DNA of 64,000 nt from Elmis aenea (taxonomy: Eukaryota; Arthropoda; Insecta; Coleoptera; Elmidae), in the NCBI GenBank assembly GCA_947652605.1, contig OX393583.1:14735222-14799221 (forward strand). Reading direction: 5' to 3'. The notes under the pieces were generated by a model. That model was not told the DNA's origin. It ran no database searches and saw only the letters and a program-made list of their open reading frames with translations. This document shows positions 58,601 to 60,255 of the stretch, one piece after another (the first letter of the stretch is position 1; every line of letters starts with the position of its first letter). The position numbers were made by a program, and so were the translations under genes.

Positions 58601-60255
58601 AATCGTCACTTTACACAAGCAAAGTGCACTTTGCACACAATTTCCGGTGTCATGCGCAATTTGTCATTTTCAGTAGTAGTAAGTCGTGCGAAATTACTCG
58701 CTTTACATAGTGGTCGTCGGAAATAGTATATTGTACAACTAGTGCTGAAAGCTGAATATTTCACACGAGTATGACAGTTGAGCCACGAGCCGTCAGGCGA
58801 GTGGCTCAGTCATACGAGTCTGAAAAATTCTTTCAGCACGAGTTGTACACTATGCTTTTCCGACGACCATTTAGACATAATCATTAATTCTGCAAAAAAA
58901 TTGTGAAAATAACATTTTTTTGACGTTGGTGACACTTGACATTTGTGAGGTTAGATTTTCTTCACGTTAACTTGACAGCGCGTTTAGCGTGTGTAATGTA
59001 GCGGAAATCGTCACTTTACACACGCAAAGTGCACTTTGCACACAATTTCCGGTGTCATGCGCAATTTGTCATTTTCAGTAGTAGTAAGTCGTGCGAAATT
59101 ACTCGCTTTACATAGTGGTCGTCGGAAAAATTACTTTACTAATTCCAATCATTGCTGTTAAGTTCGATGTAGAGAAATAATTACAACGCACATTTTCTTA
59201 AAAATTAAAAAATAATTGTATTTAACTTAACTTATGCAATTTACGTATGGTCATAACTTAAACAACTATCACTAATGTCTTCTGAAGTCTTAGAACACAC
59301 TAACACACTCTGAACAAGCAGGAAAAAGATAAAAACTGCACTACTTCCCTATTAACTCAATACAAACAATTATTTAAAAGTTGGCAGACGCAATTGAAAC
59401 TCGAAACTGGTCACCGGCTTGTCCATACCCTGTTTTATAGAGGTACTCTACATCTCATTACTAACTCTTAGCTAACTTGACTGACAATTACCTAAACTTT
59501 GTATGGCGACCTATTATTTCATTTTGAATCTCCAATTCAGTGTTAGATAAATACCTTTTTATTCGCGACATAGCTTATGCTTGTAGCGTAGCATTACTAA
59601 GTATACCCTGCACGCTTGTGTAGTCCACAATTCGTCATAGTGCTGATAAGCTTTATTGCGCTTTTACCACGTGACGATAAAAATGCACGACGGTGCATTC
59701 ACATCTAGTTCGTCGAACCGTGTTAAACGTTCGCGAACGTTTTGCTGTTGCGTGCATAACTTCCACATAGGTTGTAACAATTTATCTTTGTGACCGAGAA
59801 GCTTGCAATTAATTAGAATCGCCCAAACTGAACGCGCACAAACACACAAACATTCGGATGTTTCGCGCGGCCTAAAACTGCGCGTGTGTGCGCATATTAG
59901 CGTCCAAGTAGTACGCACTGAAACGTTCGCGAACGTATGGCGCGATAGATGTGCATGCACCTCAAGTTTTCAATCCAATAAAAGAAATTAAAATGCACTT
60001 TTTACTTAGCATTTTTAGCTCATACTGAAGAACGATTTTTAGCATTAAGACGTCATTGTTTTCTTTTACAGATGTGCGTATGAACTAGTTCGGAGTAGCA
60101 GAAAAAACAAGAAACGAACCTGTCCGGATTGTGACAAGTCTAGTTCTAGGTTATATCTGAACTGTAACGATTACAATGCGTATAGTCCAGTTCCACTGTC
60201 AATCTGTTCGTCGGACAGCCATTGTACTACACACCAAGCAACAAGTTCCGTGTAG
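14494..60255 (+). CDS. RAPSN: Rapsyn homologue (43-kDa receptor-associated protein of the synapse), C-terminal seven exons
   Basis: Exons join 14494-14677, 31902-32029, 43078-43150, 45930-46028, 46106-46297, 51833-52032 and 60072-60255. They total 1060 nt and give 352 residues plus TAG. All junctions are GT-AG and phases fit (0, 2, 0, 0, 0, 2). Rapsyn is a cytoplasmic membrane-associated scaffold of TPR repeats and a RING domain that clusters nicotinic acetylcholine receptors in vertebrates. The insect role is inferred from homology. TPR-like helices appear in the first five exons (for example YLELAGFNKALDSFQHAHRI). The RING starts CGGCGSPYGLEC in exon 6 and ends CPDCDKS in exon 7. The N-terminal exons, with the myristoylation site known in the family, are not in view. 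Introns are packed with transposons. Confidence 0.93.
14678..14809. other. Start of the 17.2-kb intron
   Basis: Intron sequence leading to the 8-bp target duplication AAATTCAT (14802-14809) of an hAT-type insertion. Confidence 0.7.
15424..15526 (+). pseudogene. MADF-domain protein fragment of the Harbinger element
   Basis: The reading MNFSIELLVERVR then NSCLYDKRCAGYKN then IIKKTK matches the first half of a MADF (Myb/SANT-like) DNA-binding domain, the second protein of many Harbinger elements. The frame then runs into antisense transposase sequence, so the rest of the gene and the 3' part of the transposase were removed by an internal deletion. Assignment rests on the LYD...YKN pattern and the context. 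Confidence 0.6.
15527..16107 (-). pseudogene. HARBI1-like DDE transposase, truncated, with a 57-bp intron
   Basis: Exon 1 (to 15824) reads NRRWWVRPINLDRNN, FFKHTRMDRDLYDVLL, then ECRLALTL. A 57-bp intron (15767-15823, GTAAGT to TTTTCAG) joins it to SYLSQGVSHQF, GKSTVREIVLDTC and HCIGAIDGKYIKVVAP, which holds the first catalytic aspartate. The remaining catalytic residues are lost at the deletion near 15527, and the N-terminus is cut by the LINE insertion near 16110. The encoded enzyme would cut and paste DNA at TWA sites. Confidence 0.85.
16258..18492 (-). CDS. LINE ORF2: end of endonuclease, reverse transcriptase
   Basis: The open frame is 744 codons. It starts just before the last endonuclease motif (PKISDHCIISLL). 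Reverse-transcriptase blocks: NFRPINTVPVYEKVLE, SGFRSGHSCET, VFLDFRRAFETINRELL, THGVPQGTVLGPLLF, the catalytic FADDTMLF (near 17084-17101), and KYLGVILDENLTF. The tail ends RSLFYQGFKIFNNMP. This arrangement is typical of CR1/Jockey-group LINEs. The start codon shown is internal, because the endonuclease continues upstream in another frame. The frame is otherwise intact, which suggests moderate age. It lies antisense within the rapsyn intron. Confidence 0.92.
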   Translation of the reverse strand: MHLTPKISDHCIISLLINDNNLYIDQQKITKRSYKNYNSETFQNALLTTTWNNESSDVNALSTTLVKCIRDIVNDFCPVIELQIPSSHYNHKWFNADILNKIKLRDAMYKDATTNKNLWKDYKKLRNEVVSLINREKDKYYRKMIDNNRHDGVKLWKNLKELLPGNRKNNIPREIIFDQIGLTDEIAIAEKFNYYFINSIDEIVEGIDHHKNHNNVIDKINYYYNFSKFQPIDMAELNQVIKSLSITGPNEEGISSKVFKDSMCVIGNRLLEIINLSLRKGIFPENWKTSTIIPIQKVPNTKLCQNFRPINTVPVYEKVLELIVKKQILEYLQINDVIVDNQSGFRSGHSCETVLQNICDLWFRNMENGEITLAVFLDFRRAFETINRELLIKKLEKIGISEVALSWFKSYLQNRHQQVKYNRTISSCLKTTHGVPQGTVLGPLLFVVYINDMVKYAKHCEIKMFADDTMLFVSGFKTSELVDKMNLDLSNIYKWLCDNNLCINVDKSKFMILGTKHIIYKTNIYNANLDVKISNTNLERVTEIKYLGVILDENLTFKLHAKYMMNKISKKIFLFKRCSKHMSMYTRVLLYKTIIAPHFEFCASLLINLNKNELQQLQKLQNRAMRTILKCSILSPIKVMLNTLQFMSINQRIIFRTLELVLKIKLQKTPKYLYENVKLVHEIHSYKTRNRLNFVIEKCTKSQTARSLFYQGFKIFNNMPHQIKICNNYKKGIKSIKEYVLERY
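18493..18953 (-). pseudogene. LINE endonuclease N-terminal part, frameshifted
   Basis: MDELNIDGYAMENCTTDN, then RRTGGVLIFIKNSLKYKV and YMLSGLYHPPQKED, lead into VGDFNFDLSKTSYYANK and TLIDYVITNSKEL before joining the frame of the main ORF. The change of frame near 18702 breaks the gene. Confidence 0.8.
19493..20094. other. No recognisable gene
   Basis: Intron DNA. It may belong to old elements but shows no paired repeats that I can delimit. Confidence 0.4.
20095..20353. mobile_element. Half of a CAGGGTGTCCC-type MITE
   Basis: The sequence through CTCTGTATCTCTTACTGG to TGGGACACCCTG (20345-20351) plus TA matches the right arm of the MITE at 46373-47458. The left arm is missing. Confidence 0.7.
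20350..20647 (-). repeat. 3' LTR of the Gypsy-type element
   Basis: On the minus strand a purine tract (AAACAGGGGGA) precedes TGTTAGGGATTTAGAG at 20647. Poly(A) signals (ATAATAAAATATC, ACAATAAATTTG) follow, and the LTR ends near TTATACA. The exact end is ambiguous within a few bases because it overlaps the MITE terminus. Confidence 0.6.
20671..21300 (-). pseudogene. Gypsy-type integrase C-terminal part, after a frameshift
   Basis: Separated from the main pol frame by a one-base deletion near 21300. The frame covers the end of the integrase core (LVERHIQTIKKLL) and the region MEYRTTPISTDIKLSPSELL. A DNA-binding C-terminus with KVWVDNY and SYNVMLKNG follows, then an acidic tail ending PLYLKDYIC. 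Only the break is described. Confidence 0.85.
21285..23945 (-). CDS. Gypsy-type Gag-Pol (zinc knuckle, protease, RT, RNase H, integrase core)
   Basis: The frame is 886 codons. In order: a CCHC-like knuckle (CSYCGYVHKGRACPAYGKQC, then CNNCNRSNHFESVC), aspartic protease CKLDTGAQVNVM (near 23660), reverse transcriptase with GLNSAPEVFHRHF and the catalytic YIDDLIVW (near 22815-22838), RNase H with VDASSTGLGAVLLQ and DALSRSS, the integrase zinc finger around NHFGIEKC...CNTCLQ, and a catalytic core with ATDLF and SDNGPQYNN. It ends prematurely where one base is missing. Open sequence extends a little upstream (about 23990) to a stop. The marked start is internal to Gag-Pol. Confidence 0.93.
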   Translation of the reverse strand: MQQCSYCGYVHKGRACPAYGKQCNNCNRSNHFESVCKSGKRTVNVVQEEDMNKESEDNGDRYNLGCLKTSERNKMDWYEVVKINNQAISCKLDTGAQVNVMGANDQIKLGLALRPSKIKLNTYDGKNLKVIGKSIANCFVKGTRFCKIEFQIVECRAPIVLGLPTIAELNLIKRVESIQSSYKLLDIDVLLDNYKELFRGMGNLDCVYDIKLKDDSRGIIESPRKVPITLLKPLKDELDVMVKLEIIKKIDEPTEWVNSLVIVKKKDSKLRLCLDPQNLNKCILREHYKLPTFEEIIAEMSEAKVFSVLDSYKGFWQIKLSDNSSKLTTFNAGPYGRYCYLRMPYGLNSAPEVFHRHFAEIFEGIPGVKVYIDDLIVWGKDTMEHDKRLVMVLQKAKERNIKFNRSKCKFRVNEVKYLGHRFSKDGLKPDDEKVRAIINMQRPTCKKELQTFLGMITYISKFVPKFSETTSHLRSLLKKESMWIWQHEQEKSFNNLKKMLSQTHILQYYNVEKPIVISVDASSTGLGAVLLQEGLLVAYASKSLNESERNYAQIEKETLAIVYACEKFYQYIYGKSVTIESDHKPLQFIFNKPLNLCPLRLQRMRIRLQSYDLKVIYKPGKELYLADALSRSSSIDNEVKFDDDMNIEAHVSMIIETLPISDKKLNIFQTETENDLELQAVSNCIRLNWTGKPPIPELAKKYYAYRDELYKVNGLLFKGDQLVVPKSLRADMLQRIHYNHFGIEKCKNRARQVIFWPYMSKEIEDMVSNCNTCLQMQKKNVHEPMISQEIPDRPWKFVATDLFHFQAKDYIIVVDAYSKYIEMEILPDLSAMATITLLKSFFARHGIPERVFSDNGPQYNNIKFKGFAKNWGFEHKTSSPHHNQMD
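24000..25047. other. No recognisable gene
   Basis: Intron DNA directly after the Gypsy truncation point. Short ORFs lack recognisable domains. Confidence 0.5.
25421..25462. repeat. (AAT)n tract followed by poly(A)
   Basis: About ten TAA units and then an A run. It may be a retroelement tail or a simple microsatellite. Confidence 0.85.
25548..26085 (-). pseudogene. piggyBac-type fragment: cysteine-rich C-terminus and one end
   Basis: The minus frame reads FVSLAESLISYGRQ, GDHLPVEWPTRRSCYNC, then TTTLCITCAVVQKLFC. This is the basic linker and paired CxxC zinc-binding tail typical of piggyBac transposases. Downstream comes AATTGGGACTCAAAGGGTTA, resembling a piggyBac terminus (mutated TTAA) near 25551. 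The rest of the transposase is absent. Confidence 0.5.
26560..26633. mobile_element. Possible solitary piggyBac-type end
   Basis: GTGTGAGCCAAATATGGCTC and GGGACAGTCAACATG run up to TTAA. In reverse this is TTAA followed by CATGTTGACTGTCCC. No partner end is seen. Confidence 0.3.
26640..27505. other. No recognisable gene
   Basis: AT-rich intron DNA. The ORF near 27111-27374 has no recognisable domain. Confidence 0.45.
27823..28309. repeat. Solo LTR with a 5-bp target duplication
   Basis: The 487-bp insert begins TGTTTACGGCC and ends GATCTGAACA. It is flanked on both sides by CATAG (27818-27822, 28310-28314). The mirror arm of the palindrome (about 30070-30130) shows the uninterrupted sequence, which confirms the insertion point. 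It has no coding sequence. Confidence 0.8.
28336..28809 (-). pseudogene. Mariner-type transposase N-terminus (helix-turn-helix part)
   Basis: Minus-strand reading MENQGYSNTDILNLFYIHGE, FNERYPHLNVMTRQKF, then after a stop NAHPRRSIRSAAQDLG and KHKMHNYSFTAVQE. This matches the paired helix-turn-helix N-terminus of the Tc1/mariner family found elsewhere in the window. The catalytic half is lost. A second copy of the same element lies at 46335-48235. Confidence 0.75.
30486..30560. repeat. ATATCGAT-rich simple repeat
   Basis: Many overlapping ATATCGAT units lie immediately left of a MITE that starts at 30562. Confidence 0.85.
30562..31184. mobile_element. MITE with TIRs (CAGGGTGTGTAAAAATTGGC)
   Basis: CAGGGTGTGTAAAAATTGGC mirrors GCCAATTTTTACACACCCTG. 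Both ends are flanked by TA. The arms are about 110 bp and almost perfect (GGCGATGTTCTTCGTAAAAT on both sides). No coding capacity. Confidence 0.93.
31187..31901. other. Intron without recognisable gene
   Basis: Ends in the pyrimidine-rich acceptor before exon 2. A lone GGACTACCCTGTATA near 31640 suggests a half MITE. Confidence 0.4.
31902..32029 (+). CDS. RAPSN: Rapsyn exon 2 of those visible (TPR)
   Basis: Acceptor TATTTTTACAG, donor GTATGA. The exon begins in frame and ends with two bases of an arginine codon. It encodes VYVGLSELFNRLQDADKSAK, then YASKAYDMSRSLQLGDLNSR, another TPR unit. Confidence 0.92.
32147..32230. repeat. Degenerate 15-bp tandem repeat (CCAACTTCCCGACAG)
   Basis: About six variants of CAACTTCCCGACAG in succession. 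I see no gene and no second end. It may be a subterminal repeat of a lost element. Confidence 0.8.
32486..33240. mobile_element. Foldback/MITE, second full copy of the CCGGGTGATTCAG family
   Basis: CCGGGTGATTCAGTTTGACT mirrors AGTCAAACTGAATCACCCGG, with TA on both sides. The inverted repeat continues about 20 bp beyond each TA (CCGCAAAGATAGTCCATTA outside left, TAATGGACTACCTTTGCGG outside right). Either the insertion was into an existing palindrome or the true element is longer. Confidence 0.88.
33474..33510. mobile_element. Terminal fragment of the same foldback family
   Basis: AGGGGTGCGACAGTCAAACT followed by AAATCACCCGGTA is a single right end. Confidence 0.75.
33510..33790 (-). pseudogene. 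MULE-type transposase C-terminal remnant
   Basis: The minus frame reads LWSVYDSIQLGVPRTSSNIE, then AWHRRWKNVVGGTHIGVYRM, and EFQKEQQQVENQ up to NDRENRLLTVVNDRDNR. This is the characteristic C-terminus of MULE-domain transposases common in insects and spiders. The zinc finger and catalytic core are absent. The family call is from memory of the motif. Confidence 0.6.
33795..33962. mobile_element. Half of a mariner-type TIR (37794 family relative)
   Basis: It shares TTCCGGCGAAACCGGAAGTG and AAAGAAAAAAAGGGGGTG with the right arm of the element at 37794-40555, and ends in GCCCGGTATAT. Confidence 0.7.
34372..34560 (+). pseudogene. hAT transposase middle part (ZBED5-like), 5' piece
   Basis: Reads TGIRWPSRGKVLNKVFELKD, then NGDFAKCIEDKKWLQKLAHL and ADIFQYMN, where a LINE interrupts it. 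RW.SRGKVL and W...LA.L.DIF are typical of the RNase-H-like domain of ZBED5/SCAND3-like hAT proteins. Everything N-terminal is missing. Confidence 0.75.
34557..34600. repeat. (AAT)n tract at the 3' end of the inserted LINE
   Basis: About 14 AAT units at the junction between the hAT gene and the LINE 3' end. Read on the LINE strand it is a (TTA)n tail. Confidence 0.9.
34561..36457 (-). mobile_element. CR1/Jockey-group-like LINE inserted in the hAT gene, 5'-truncated
   Basis: The minus-strand reverse transcriptase has its 3' (TTA)n tail at 34561-34600 and a 5' truncation near 36457. ATGAAT occurs at both junctions (about 34555-34560 and about 36448-36454), compatible with a short target-site duplication. 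Confidence 0.85.
34662..36455 (-). CDS. LINE reverse transcriptase (intact frame, lacks endonuclease)
   Basis: At least 580 codons without a stop. The frame extends upstream of the first ATG (36404) to about 36455, with ADSYTENKLKSCQNNSTK. Blocks: CGEFRPINMLPKVEQILE, SGFRHKHSCETALN, VFVDLKRAFETICRKRLL, LGVPQASVLGPVLFN, the catalytic FADDTLIS (near 35476-35490), and KYLGVIIDNHLKF. The C-terminus is SLYYKGLKLFNQLP. It is a relative, not a copy, of the LINE at 16258-18492. The endonuclease was lost to 5' truncation. The conserved block usually reading GVPQGSVLGP here has GVPQASVLGP. Confidence 0.92.
   Translation of the reverse strand, partial: DSYTENKLKSCQNNSTKMWRALKEILGGNKNVKIKKVNFGDLEITNESDLATKFNEYFVNSIKDINENIPSPINPILKIKSASDTFKFRCVTLDQVYKIVNTIKNSSSTDNISLSTIRDALPVIGQTLVNIINESLQYGVVPEIWKIKTVIPIPKIINTKKCGEFRPINMLPKVEQILEIIVKQQLVEFLNSNKTISDSQSGFRHKHSCETALNLVLTNWRDEIENDKIILAVFVDLKRAFETICRKRLLQKLQMYGIQRNELKWFESYLSNRFQKTRVGKVESKAIINELGVPQASVLGPVLFNIYINDITQTVRSCNMHLFADDTLISVSGEDLQTTVNVINEDLIEVTDWLKANKLELNVSKTKCMVIGSTQFSNMSNVNVFIDNNKVEIVEEFKYLGVIIDNHLKFKKNIDYIVKKVGAKISYFGRISNKLNFEARILVYHTIIEPYFNYCSSIIFLSNEGDLKKLQKQQNRALRIILQCSKLTKIEYMHNKLGFLNIWQNTVYNVLVLIYKCINNMMPGYMSKYLIYNKEQHDYETRQREHFRLPKCKKSSTQNSLYYKGLKLFNQLPNELKYSVNLHAFKEGCKTHVKLQF
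36460..37069 (+). pseudogene. hAT transposase C-terminal part (dimerisation domain), 3' piece
   Basis: Reads SSLIKTHLEELLIRIEHYFP and YDWVRDPYSEYSAHPEKL, then DLTSYMCEQAFSYLTCIKSE and VSVEDEIRVCLSKIRPRI, ending KKRQAH. This is the C-terminal hAT dimerisation domain of ZBED5-like proteins. Several stops occur (for example after LDEFWIS and after CIKSED), so it is dead. Confidence 0.82.
37070..37480. other. 3' non-coding part of the hAT element
   Basis: AT-rich sequence between the dead transposase and the right TIR. No other gene seen. Confidence 0.6.
38581..39839 (-). pseudogene. DD41D-type mariner transposase: one frameshift and one insertion
   Basis: Starts MAFFSKSHKIDMLLVYGECK with a paired helix-turn-helix (HPSRQYFQKLENAY; REVGFNYGVCHQSVQRIL). 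Catalytic residues: IIFSDESRFTN, FFQQDGAPAHNYR, and SPDLTPLDFF with the third aspartate. I count 41 residues between the last two acids. The C-terminus after the frameshift ends LLCIEQHGGH (stop near 38581). Two lesions only: a one-base shift in an A-run right after LDFF (about 38755), and a 216-bp palindromic insertion (39361-39576) with a 12-bp duplication splitting STREVG from FNYG. The gene was probably active recently. Confidence 0.92.
39361..39576. mobile_element. Perfect palindromic insertion (93-bp arms) with a 12-bp target duplication
   Basis: The left arm, 39361-39453, and right arm, 39455-39547, are exact reverse complements around a single A at 39454. A 29-bp unpaired tail (39548-39576) starts ATGGATAACGGCCGCGAAAG. 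The duplicated target CCAACTTCTCTT lies at 39349-39360 and 39577-39588. The arm contains AATGGTCGAAACGTCAACTA, reminiscent of Penelope-like element ends. That identity is inference. Confidence 0.9.
41150..41735. mobile_element. Foldback nested in the piggyBac element
   Basis: CAGTGGCGGAGTTGTGGG mirrors CCCACAACTCCGCCACTG. The arms share TCTACCACCGTTTGGCGCGA and its complement. The surrounding GCACAAGCAA/TTGCTTGTG also pair, so the palindrome extends outside the apparent termini. Confidence 0.85.
42250..42423 (+). pseudogene. piggyBac transposase cysteine-rich C-terminal domain
   Basis: The open frame ends at a TGA and reads CKVRKYCKNCYKHNFKIHGR, then TKKVTTFCADCDGKPHFCLP and CFNKLHCF. The C-C-C-C/H pattern fits the RING/PHD-like tail that piggyBac transposases use to bind ends. 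Upstream catalytic sequence is not recognisable, apart from a short possible acidic/basic stretch. Confidence 0.75.
42648..43077. other. Intron without gene; IR partner CCGCTAAAGTGAAG
   Basis: AGTCCGCTAAAGTGAAG (about 42790-42806) is the inverse of CTTCACTTTAGCGGACT (about 40817-40833). An older inverted-repeat element may therefore have been the piggyBac target. Confidence 0.5.
43078..43150 (+). CDS. RAPSN: Rapsyn exon 3 of those visible (TPR)
   Basis: Acceptor GTGTTTTTACAG, donor GTAAGT. The first base completes an arginine codon split with exon 2. It encodes AALLQMASALRKQGELGDAQ then DYCS, a TPR first helix. At 73 bp it falls below usual ORF length limits. Confidence 0.92.
43151..44640. 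other. Intron, no recognisable gene
   Basis: AT-rich DNA without paired repeats that I can delimit. Confidence 0.5.
44650..45008. other. GC-rich island with internal direct repeats
   Basis: Strongly GC-rich relative to its surroundings. GCTGGAGAACGACTGTGCAA is echoed by GGCGAACGACCGTGCAACGC, and CTCGCCGG/CCGGCGAA motifs recur. It directly abuts the broken end of a mariner gene. The short ORFs on both strands are compositional. Confidence 0.5.
45016..45456 (-). pseudogene. Mariner (SETMAR-like) transposase N-terminus
   Basis: Starts MASIIENPSEDNLRAVIQFW, shifts frame, then continues EGRHPVEIYTRMKAVYGDYS and HTAVVEWCNKFQQEKES, RANRRIKVRELS. After a stop come MLSISVGTVNSIIHSLGFGY and AAQWIPRLLTGEQ. 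These are the two helix-turn-helix motifs of the classic mariner (mos1-like) family. The catalytic half is missing beyond 45016. Confidence 0.85.
45460..45929. other. Intron, no recognisable gene
   Basis: Ends with the pyrimidine tract and acceptor of the next rapsyn exon. Confidence 0.5.
45930..46028 (+). CDS. RAPSN: Rapsyn exon 4 of those visible (TPR)
   Basis: Acceptor TTATTTTTTAG, donor GTATGT. 33 codons in phase 0: EATRLALVSGDQATYARSIR then IMGDIYRKKLDIN. It is followed by a 77-bp intron, the only short one visible. Confidence 0.93.
46106..46297 (+). CDS. RAPSN: Rapsyn exon 5 of those visible (TPR)
   Basis: Acceptor ACGATTTGCAG, donor GTAAAT. 64 codons: KAFRQYETAMGSAAAMGDRV, QMESMDGAARCLEALRLQHK, and LEFNTRLLEVASSVGAK. 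The FRQYETAMG stretch is a typical rapsyn TPR. Confidence 0.93.
46335..48235 (+). mobile_element. Mariner-type element (second copy of the 28350-29456 element) with a MITE inside
   Basis: ACAAGGTGATTGATACGGAC at the left and the sequence after 47460 (GAATGGAAAAGGGTAATGAT, GGAAATACCGGAAGTTGAC) reproduce in inverse order the segment 28800-29456. A transposase N-terminus remnant (48054-48200, ANINNCQ, IKTKNQEYSYTDILNLFYIY) matches the copy at 28537-28809. Confidence 0.75.
46373..47458. mobile_element. MITE with TIRs (CAGGGTGTCCCAGTTAAC)
   Basis: CAGGGTGTCCCAGTTAAC mirrors GTTAACTGGGACACCCTG, with TA on both sides. The arms are about 220 bp (AGCATGGGGATCTCGTAAAC on both). It is inserted between ATGAAAAATA and TGAAGAATGG of the host element. 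The 28-kb copy shows those joined (TTAAAAATATATGAAGAATG), which confirms the insertion. Confidence 0.93.
48236..49139. other. Intron, no recognisable gene
   Basis: Unremarkable AT-rich DNA. The ORFs near 48738-48967 on both strands lack domains. Confidence 0.45.
49140..49221. repeat. 82-bp target-site duplication, left copy
   Basis: Identical to 50194-50275. Starts ATGTTTCAACATTGC and ends CTAAAATTAAG. Confidence 0.95.
49222..50180 (+). pseudogene. LINE reverse transcriptase, C-terminal half, frameshifted near the end
   Basis: Reads KEGLKQGFVLSPLLFSVVID, then LMFADDMVLVAETEKNL (the catalytic FADD), KYLGVIIENNGGMDKK, YGSETWALTNKNSSR, AAEMRFLRKIQGKTKKDRIR and RQLGWLGHIYRMKEERL. The frame breaks near 50030 at KNKRGRPR and resumes in another frame to RTHD. 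It is related to the LINEs at 1-1245 and 1872-4673. The usual G after QG in block 4 is replaced (QGFVLSP). It is 5'-truncated. Confidence 0.9.
49222..50193 (+). mobile_element. 5'-truncated RTE-like LINE with an 82-bp target-site duplication
   Basis: The insert begins inside the reverse transcriptase and ends with GGACTCATGACTAAATAAAT and an (AAAT)n tail. Exact 82-bp direct repeats flank it, so the boundaries are secure. Confidence 0.95.
50194..50275. repeat. 82-bp target-site duplication, right copy
   Basis: Identical to 49140-49221. Confidence 0.95.
50518..51029 (+). pseudogene. HARBI1-like DDE transposase, last exon
   Basis: Preceded by an acceptor (TTATTCGATTATAG) and read as GKALESNTFNMPADRPLVKG, PYVIVGDEAFPAKKYLLRPF, FNYRLSRARRVVENTFGIL and ASLCLHNFLRE. 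The VGDEAFP aspartate and RRVVENTFG glutamate are the second and third catalytic positions of PIF/Harbinger nucleases. The first exon(s) with the first aspartate are missing upstream, where the 82-bp duplicated target ends. The stop is at 51027-51029. Confidence 0.88.
51131..51269 (-). pseudogene. MADF-domain first exon of the Harbinger partner protein
   Basis: ATG at 51269 on the minus strand: MEGKIEELILLIKEKPELYD, then ISNEIYSNLLRKENIWKEIL and RKINEKRK. A GTAAGTATT donor follows at 51130. KPELYD...YSN...IWKEI is the MADF signature. The gene converges on the DDE transposase, so its next exon would have to overlap or has been deleted. The same arrangement occurs at 15424-16107. Confidence 0.75.
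51392..51600. repeat. GC-rich inverted repeats at the right end of the Harbinger element
   Basis: TTCTCACATGGCAGCGCAGC mirrors GCTGCGCTGCCTATGTGAGA. Further GCAGCGCTGCGCTG units and TGCCAAGTGGGAATTGGCC follow. This is probably the Harbinger terminus with subterminal transposase-binding repeats. The left terminus is not identified. Confidence 0.55.
51601..51832. other. Intron sequence before exon 6
   Basis: Ends in TATGTTTTTTTCAG, a strong acceptor. Nothing else recognised. Confidence 0.6.
51833..52032 (+). CDS. RAPSN: Rapsyn exon 6 of those visible (last helices, first half of RING)
   Basis: Donor GTAAGT. Encodes LLVRTVRIRLSRIYHALGDE, HHERVALRLQKDLDLMCGGC, GSPYGLECDSLEALPCAHIL and HAR. CxxC, the following C and ALPCAHILH supply the first zinc ligands of the RING domain. 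The exon ends with two bases of an arginine codon. Confidence 0.95.
52033..52440. other. Intron, no recognisable gene
   Basis: Short intron segment up to the first hAT-like terminus. Confidence 0.5.
52682..54063. mobile_element. Unclassified TTTTCCGACGACC repeat, composite copy in unit A
   Basis: Begins TTTTCCGACGACCACTATG and ends TTGTACAATATACTATT, inverted relative to the copies in unit B. It includes a hairpin GAGCCACTCGCC...GGCTCGTGGCTC (about 53980-54010) and a block with AAGTGCACTTTGCACAC. An extra about 880-bp segment (about 52800-53690) is bounded by direct repeats of CCTCTGTTAATTGGAGTCTA. Unit B shows the empty site. Confidence 0.7.
54421..55290. mobile_element. Long-TIR MITE (CCAGGGTCACACGTTCATGG)
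   Basis: CCAGGGTCACACGTTCATGG mirrors CCATGAACGTGTGACACCCGG, flanked by TA (54419-54420, 55291-55292). The arms continue several hundred bases (GGTACACCCACCTTTTTCTC). No transposase. Confidence 0.92.
56768..57954. mobile_element. Long-TIR MITE nested in the foldback
   Basis: CCGCTTGTAACTGAGTTCTG at the left pairs imperfectly with the right end GTACCAGGCCTTAGTTACAT plus CTGG, flanked by TA. Its arms resemble the TIRs of the DD41D element at 37794-40555 (GGAACACCCTGTATATTTTA, GTCAAGAAGTGTC), so it is probably a related non-autonomous element. Confidence 0.85.
57665..57711 (+). mobile_element. Tiny (about 47-bp) LINE 3'-end insertion
   Basis: GTAGAGGGACTTATGACTAA followed by ATAAAAATAAAA matches the 3' terminus of the LINE at 49222-50193 (GTAGAAGGACTCATGACTAA). 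Flanking AACCAAA on both sides is a likely target duplication. An extreme 5' truncation. Confidence 0.75.
58428..59132. mobile_element. Unclassified CCGACGACC repeat as a tandem dimer in unit B
   Basis: Two head-to-tail units (about 58428-58729 and 58730-59130) each run from TAGTATATTGTACAACTAG to GTGGTCGTCGGAAA. They are near-identical through TTAGACATAATCATTAATTC and GACAGCGCGTTTAGCGTGTG. The first unit lacks the internal hairpin (GAGCCACGAGCCGTC...GTGGCTC) present in the second. Unit A shows the empty site. Confidence 0.8.
59692..59961. mobile_element. Short inverted-repeat element with paired ACGTTCGCGAACGT palindromes
   Basis: GGTGCATTCACATCTA mirrors TAGATGTGCATGCACC. Each arm includes AACGTTCGCGAACGT (about 59727-59741, 59921-59935). 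The ORFs on both strands are a by-product of the symmetry. Confidence 0.7.
60072..60255 (+). CDS. RAPSN: Rapsyn last exon (second half of RING, C-terminus)
   Basis: Acceptor TTTTCTTTTACAG. The first base completes an arginine codon. Encodes CAYELVRSSRKNKKRTCPDC, DKSSSRLYLNCNDYNAYSPV and SSDSHCTTHQATSSV, then TAG at 60253-60255. CxxC at TCPDC closes the RING. The linker between HARC and CPDC is 15 residues, longer than the about 8 I recall in vertebrate rapsyn. No clear AATAAA follows within 100 bp. Confidence 0.93.

Larger units (their letters stand above)
56413..59460. repeat. Tandem segmental duplication, unit B
   Basis: Starts GGGTACCTCTATAT at 56418 and ends near 59450 (ACCCTGTTTTATAGAGGTAC, compare CTTGTTTATAAAGGTACTAC in unit A). 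It carries its own insertions at 56594-58023 and about 58428-59132. Divergence between the units is substantial, so the duplication is old. Confidence 0.85.

Noticed and set aside
58428..59132. Helitron assignment based on the terminal hairpin
   Set aside because: The ends do not show 5' TC and 3' CTRR, and insertion between A and T is not demonstrable.
59664..59991. Overlapping ORFs on both strands with cysteine and histidine content
   Set aside because: They fall inside a short inverted-repeat element (59692-59961). The symmetry explains both.
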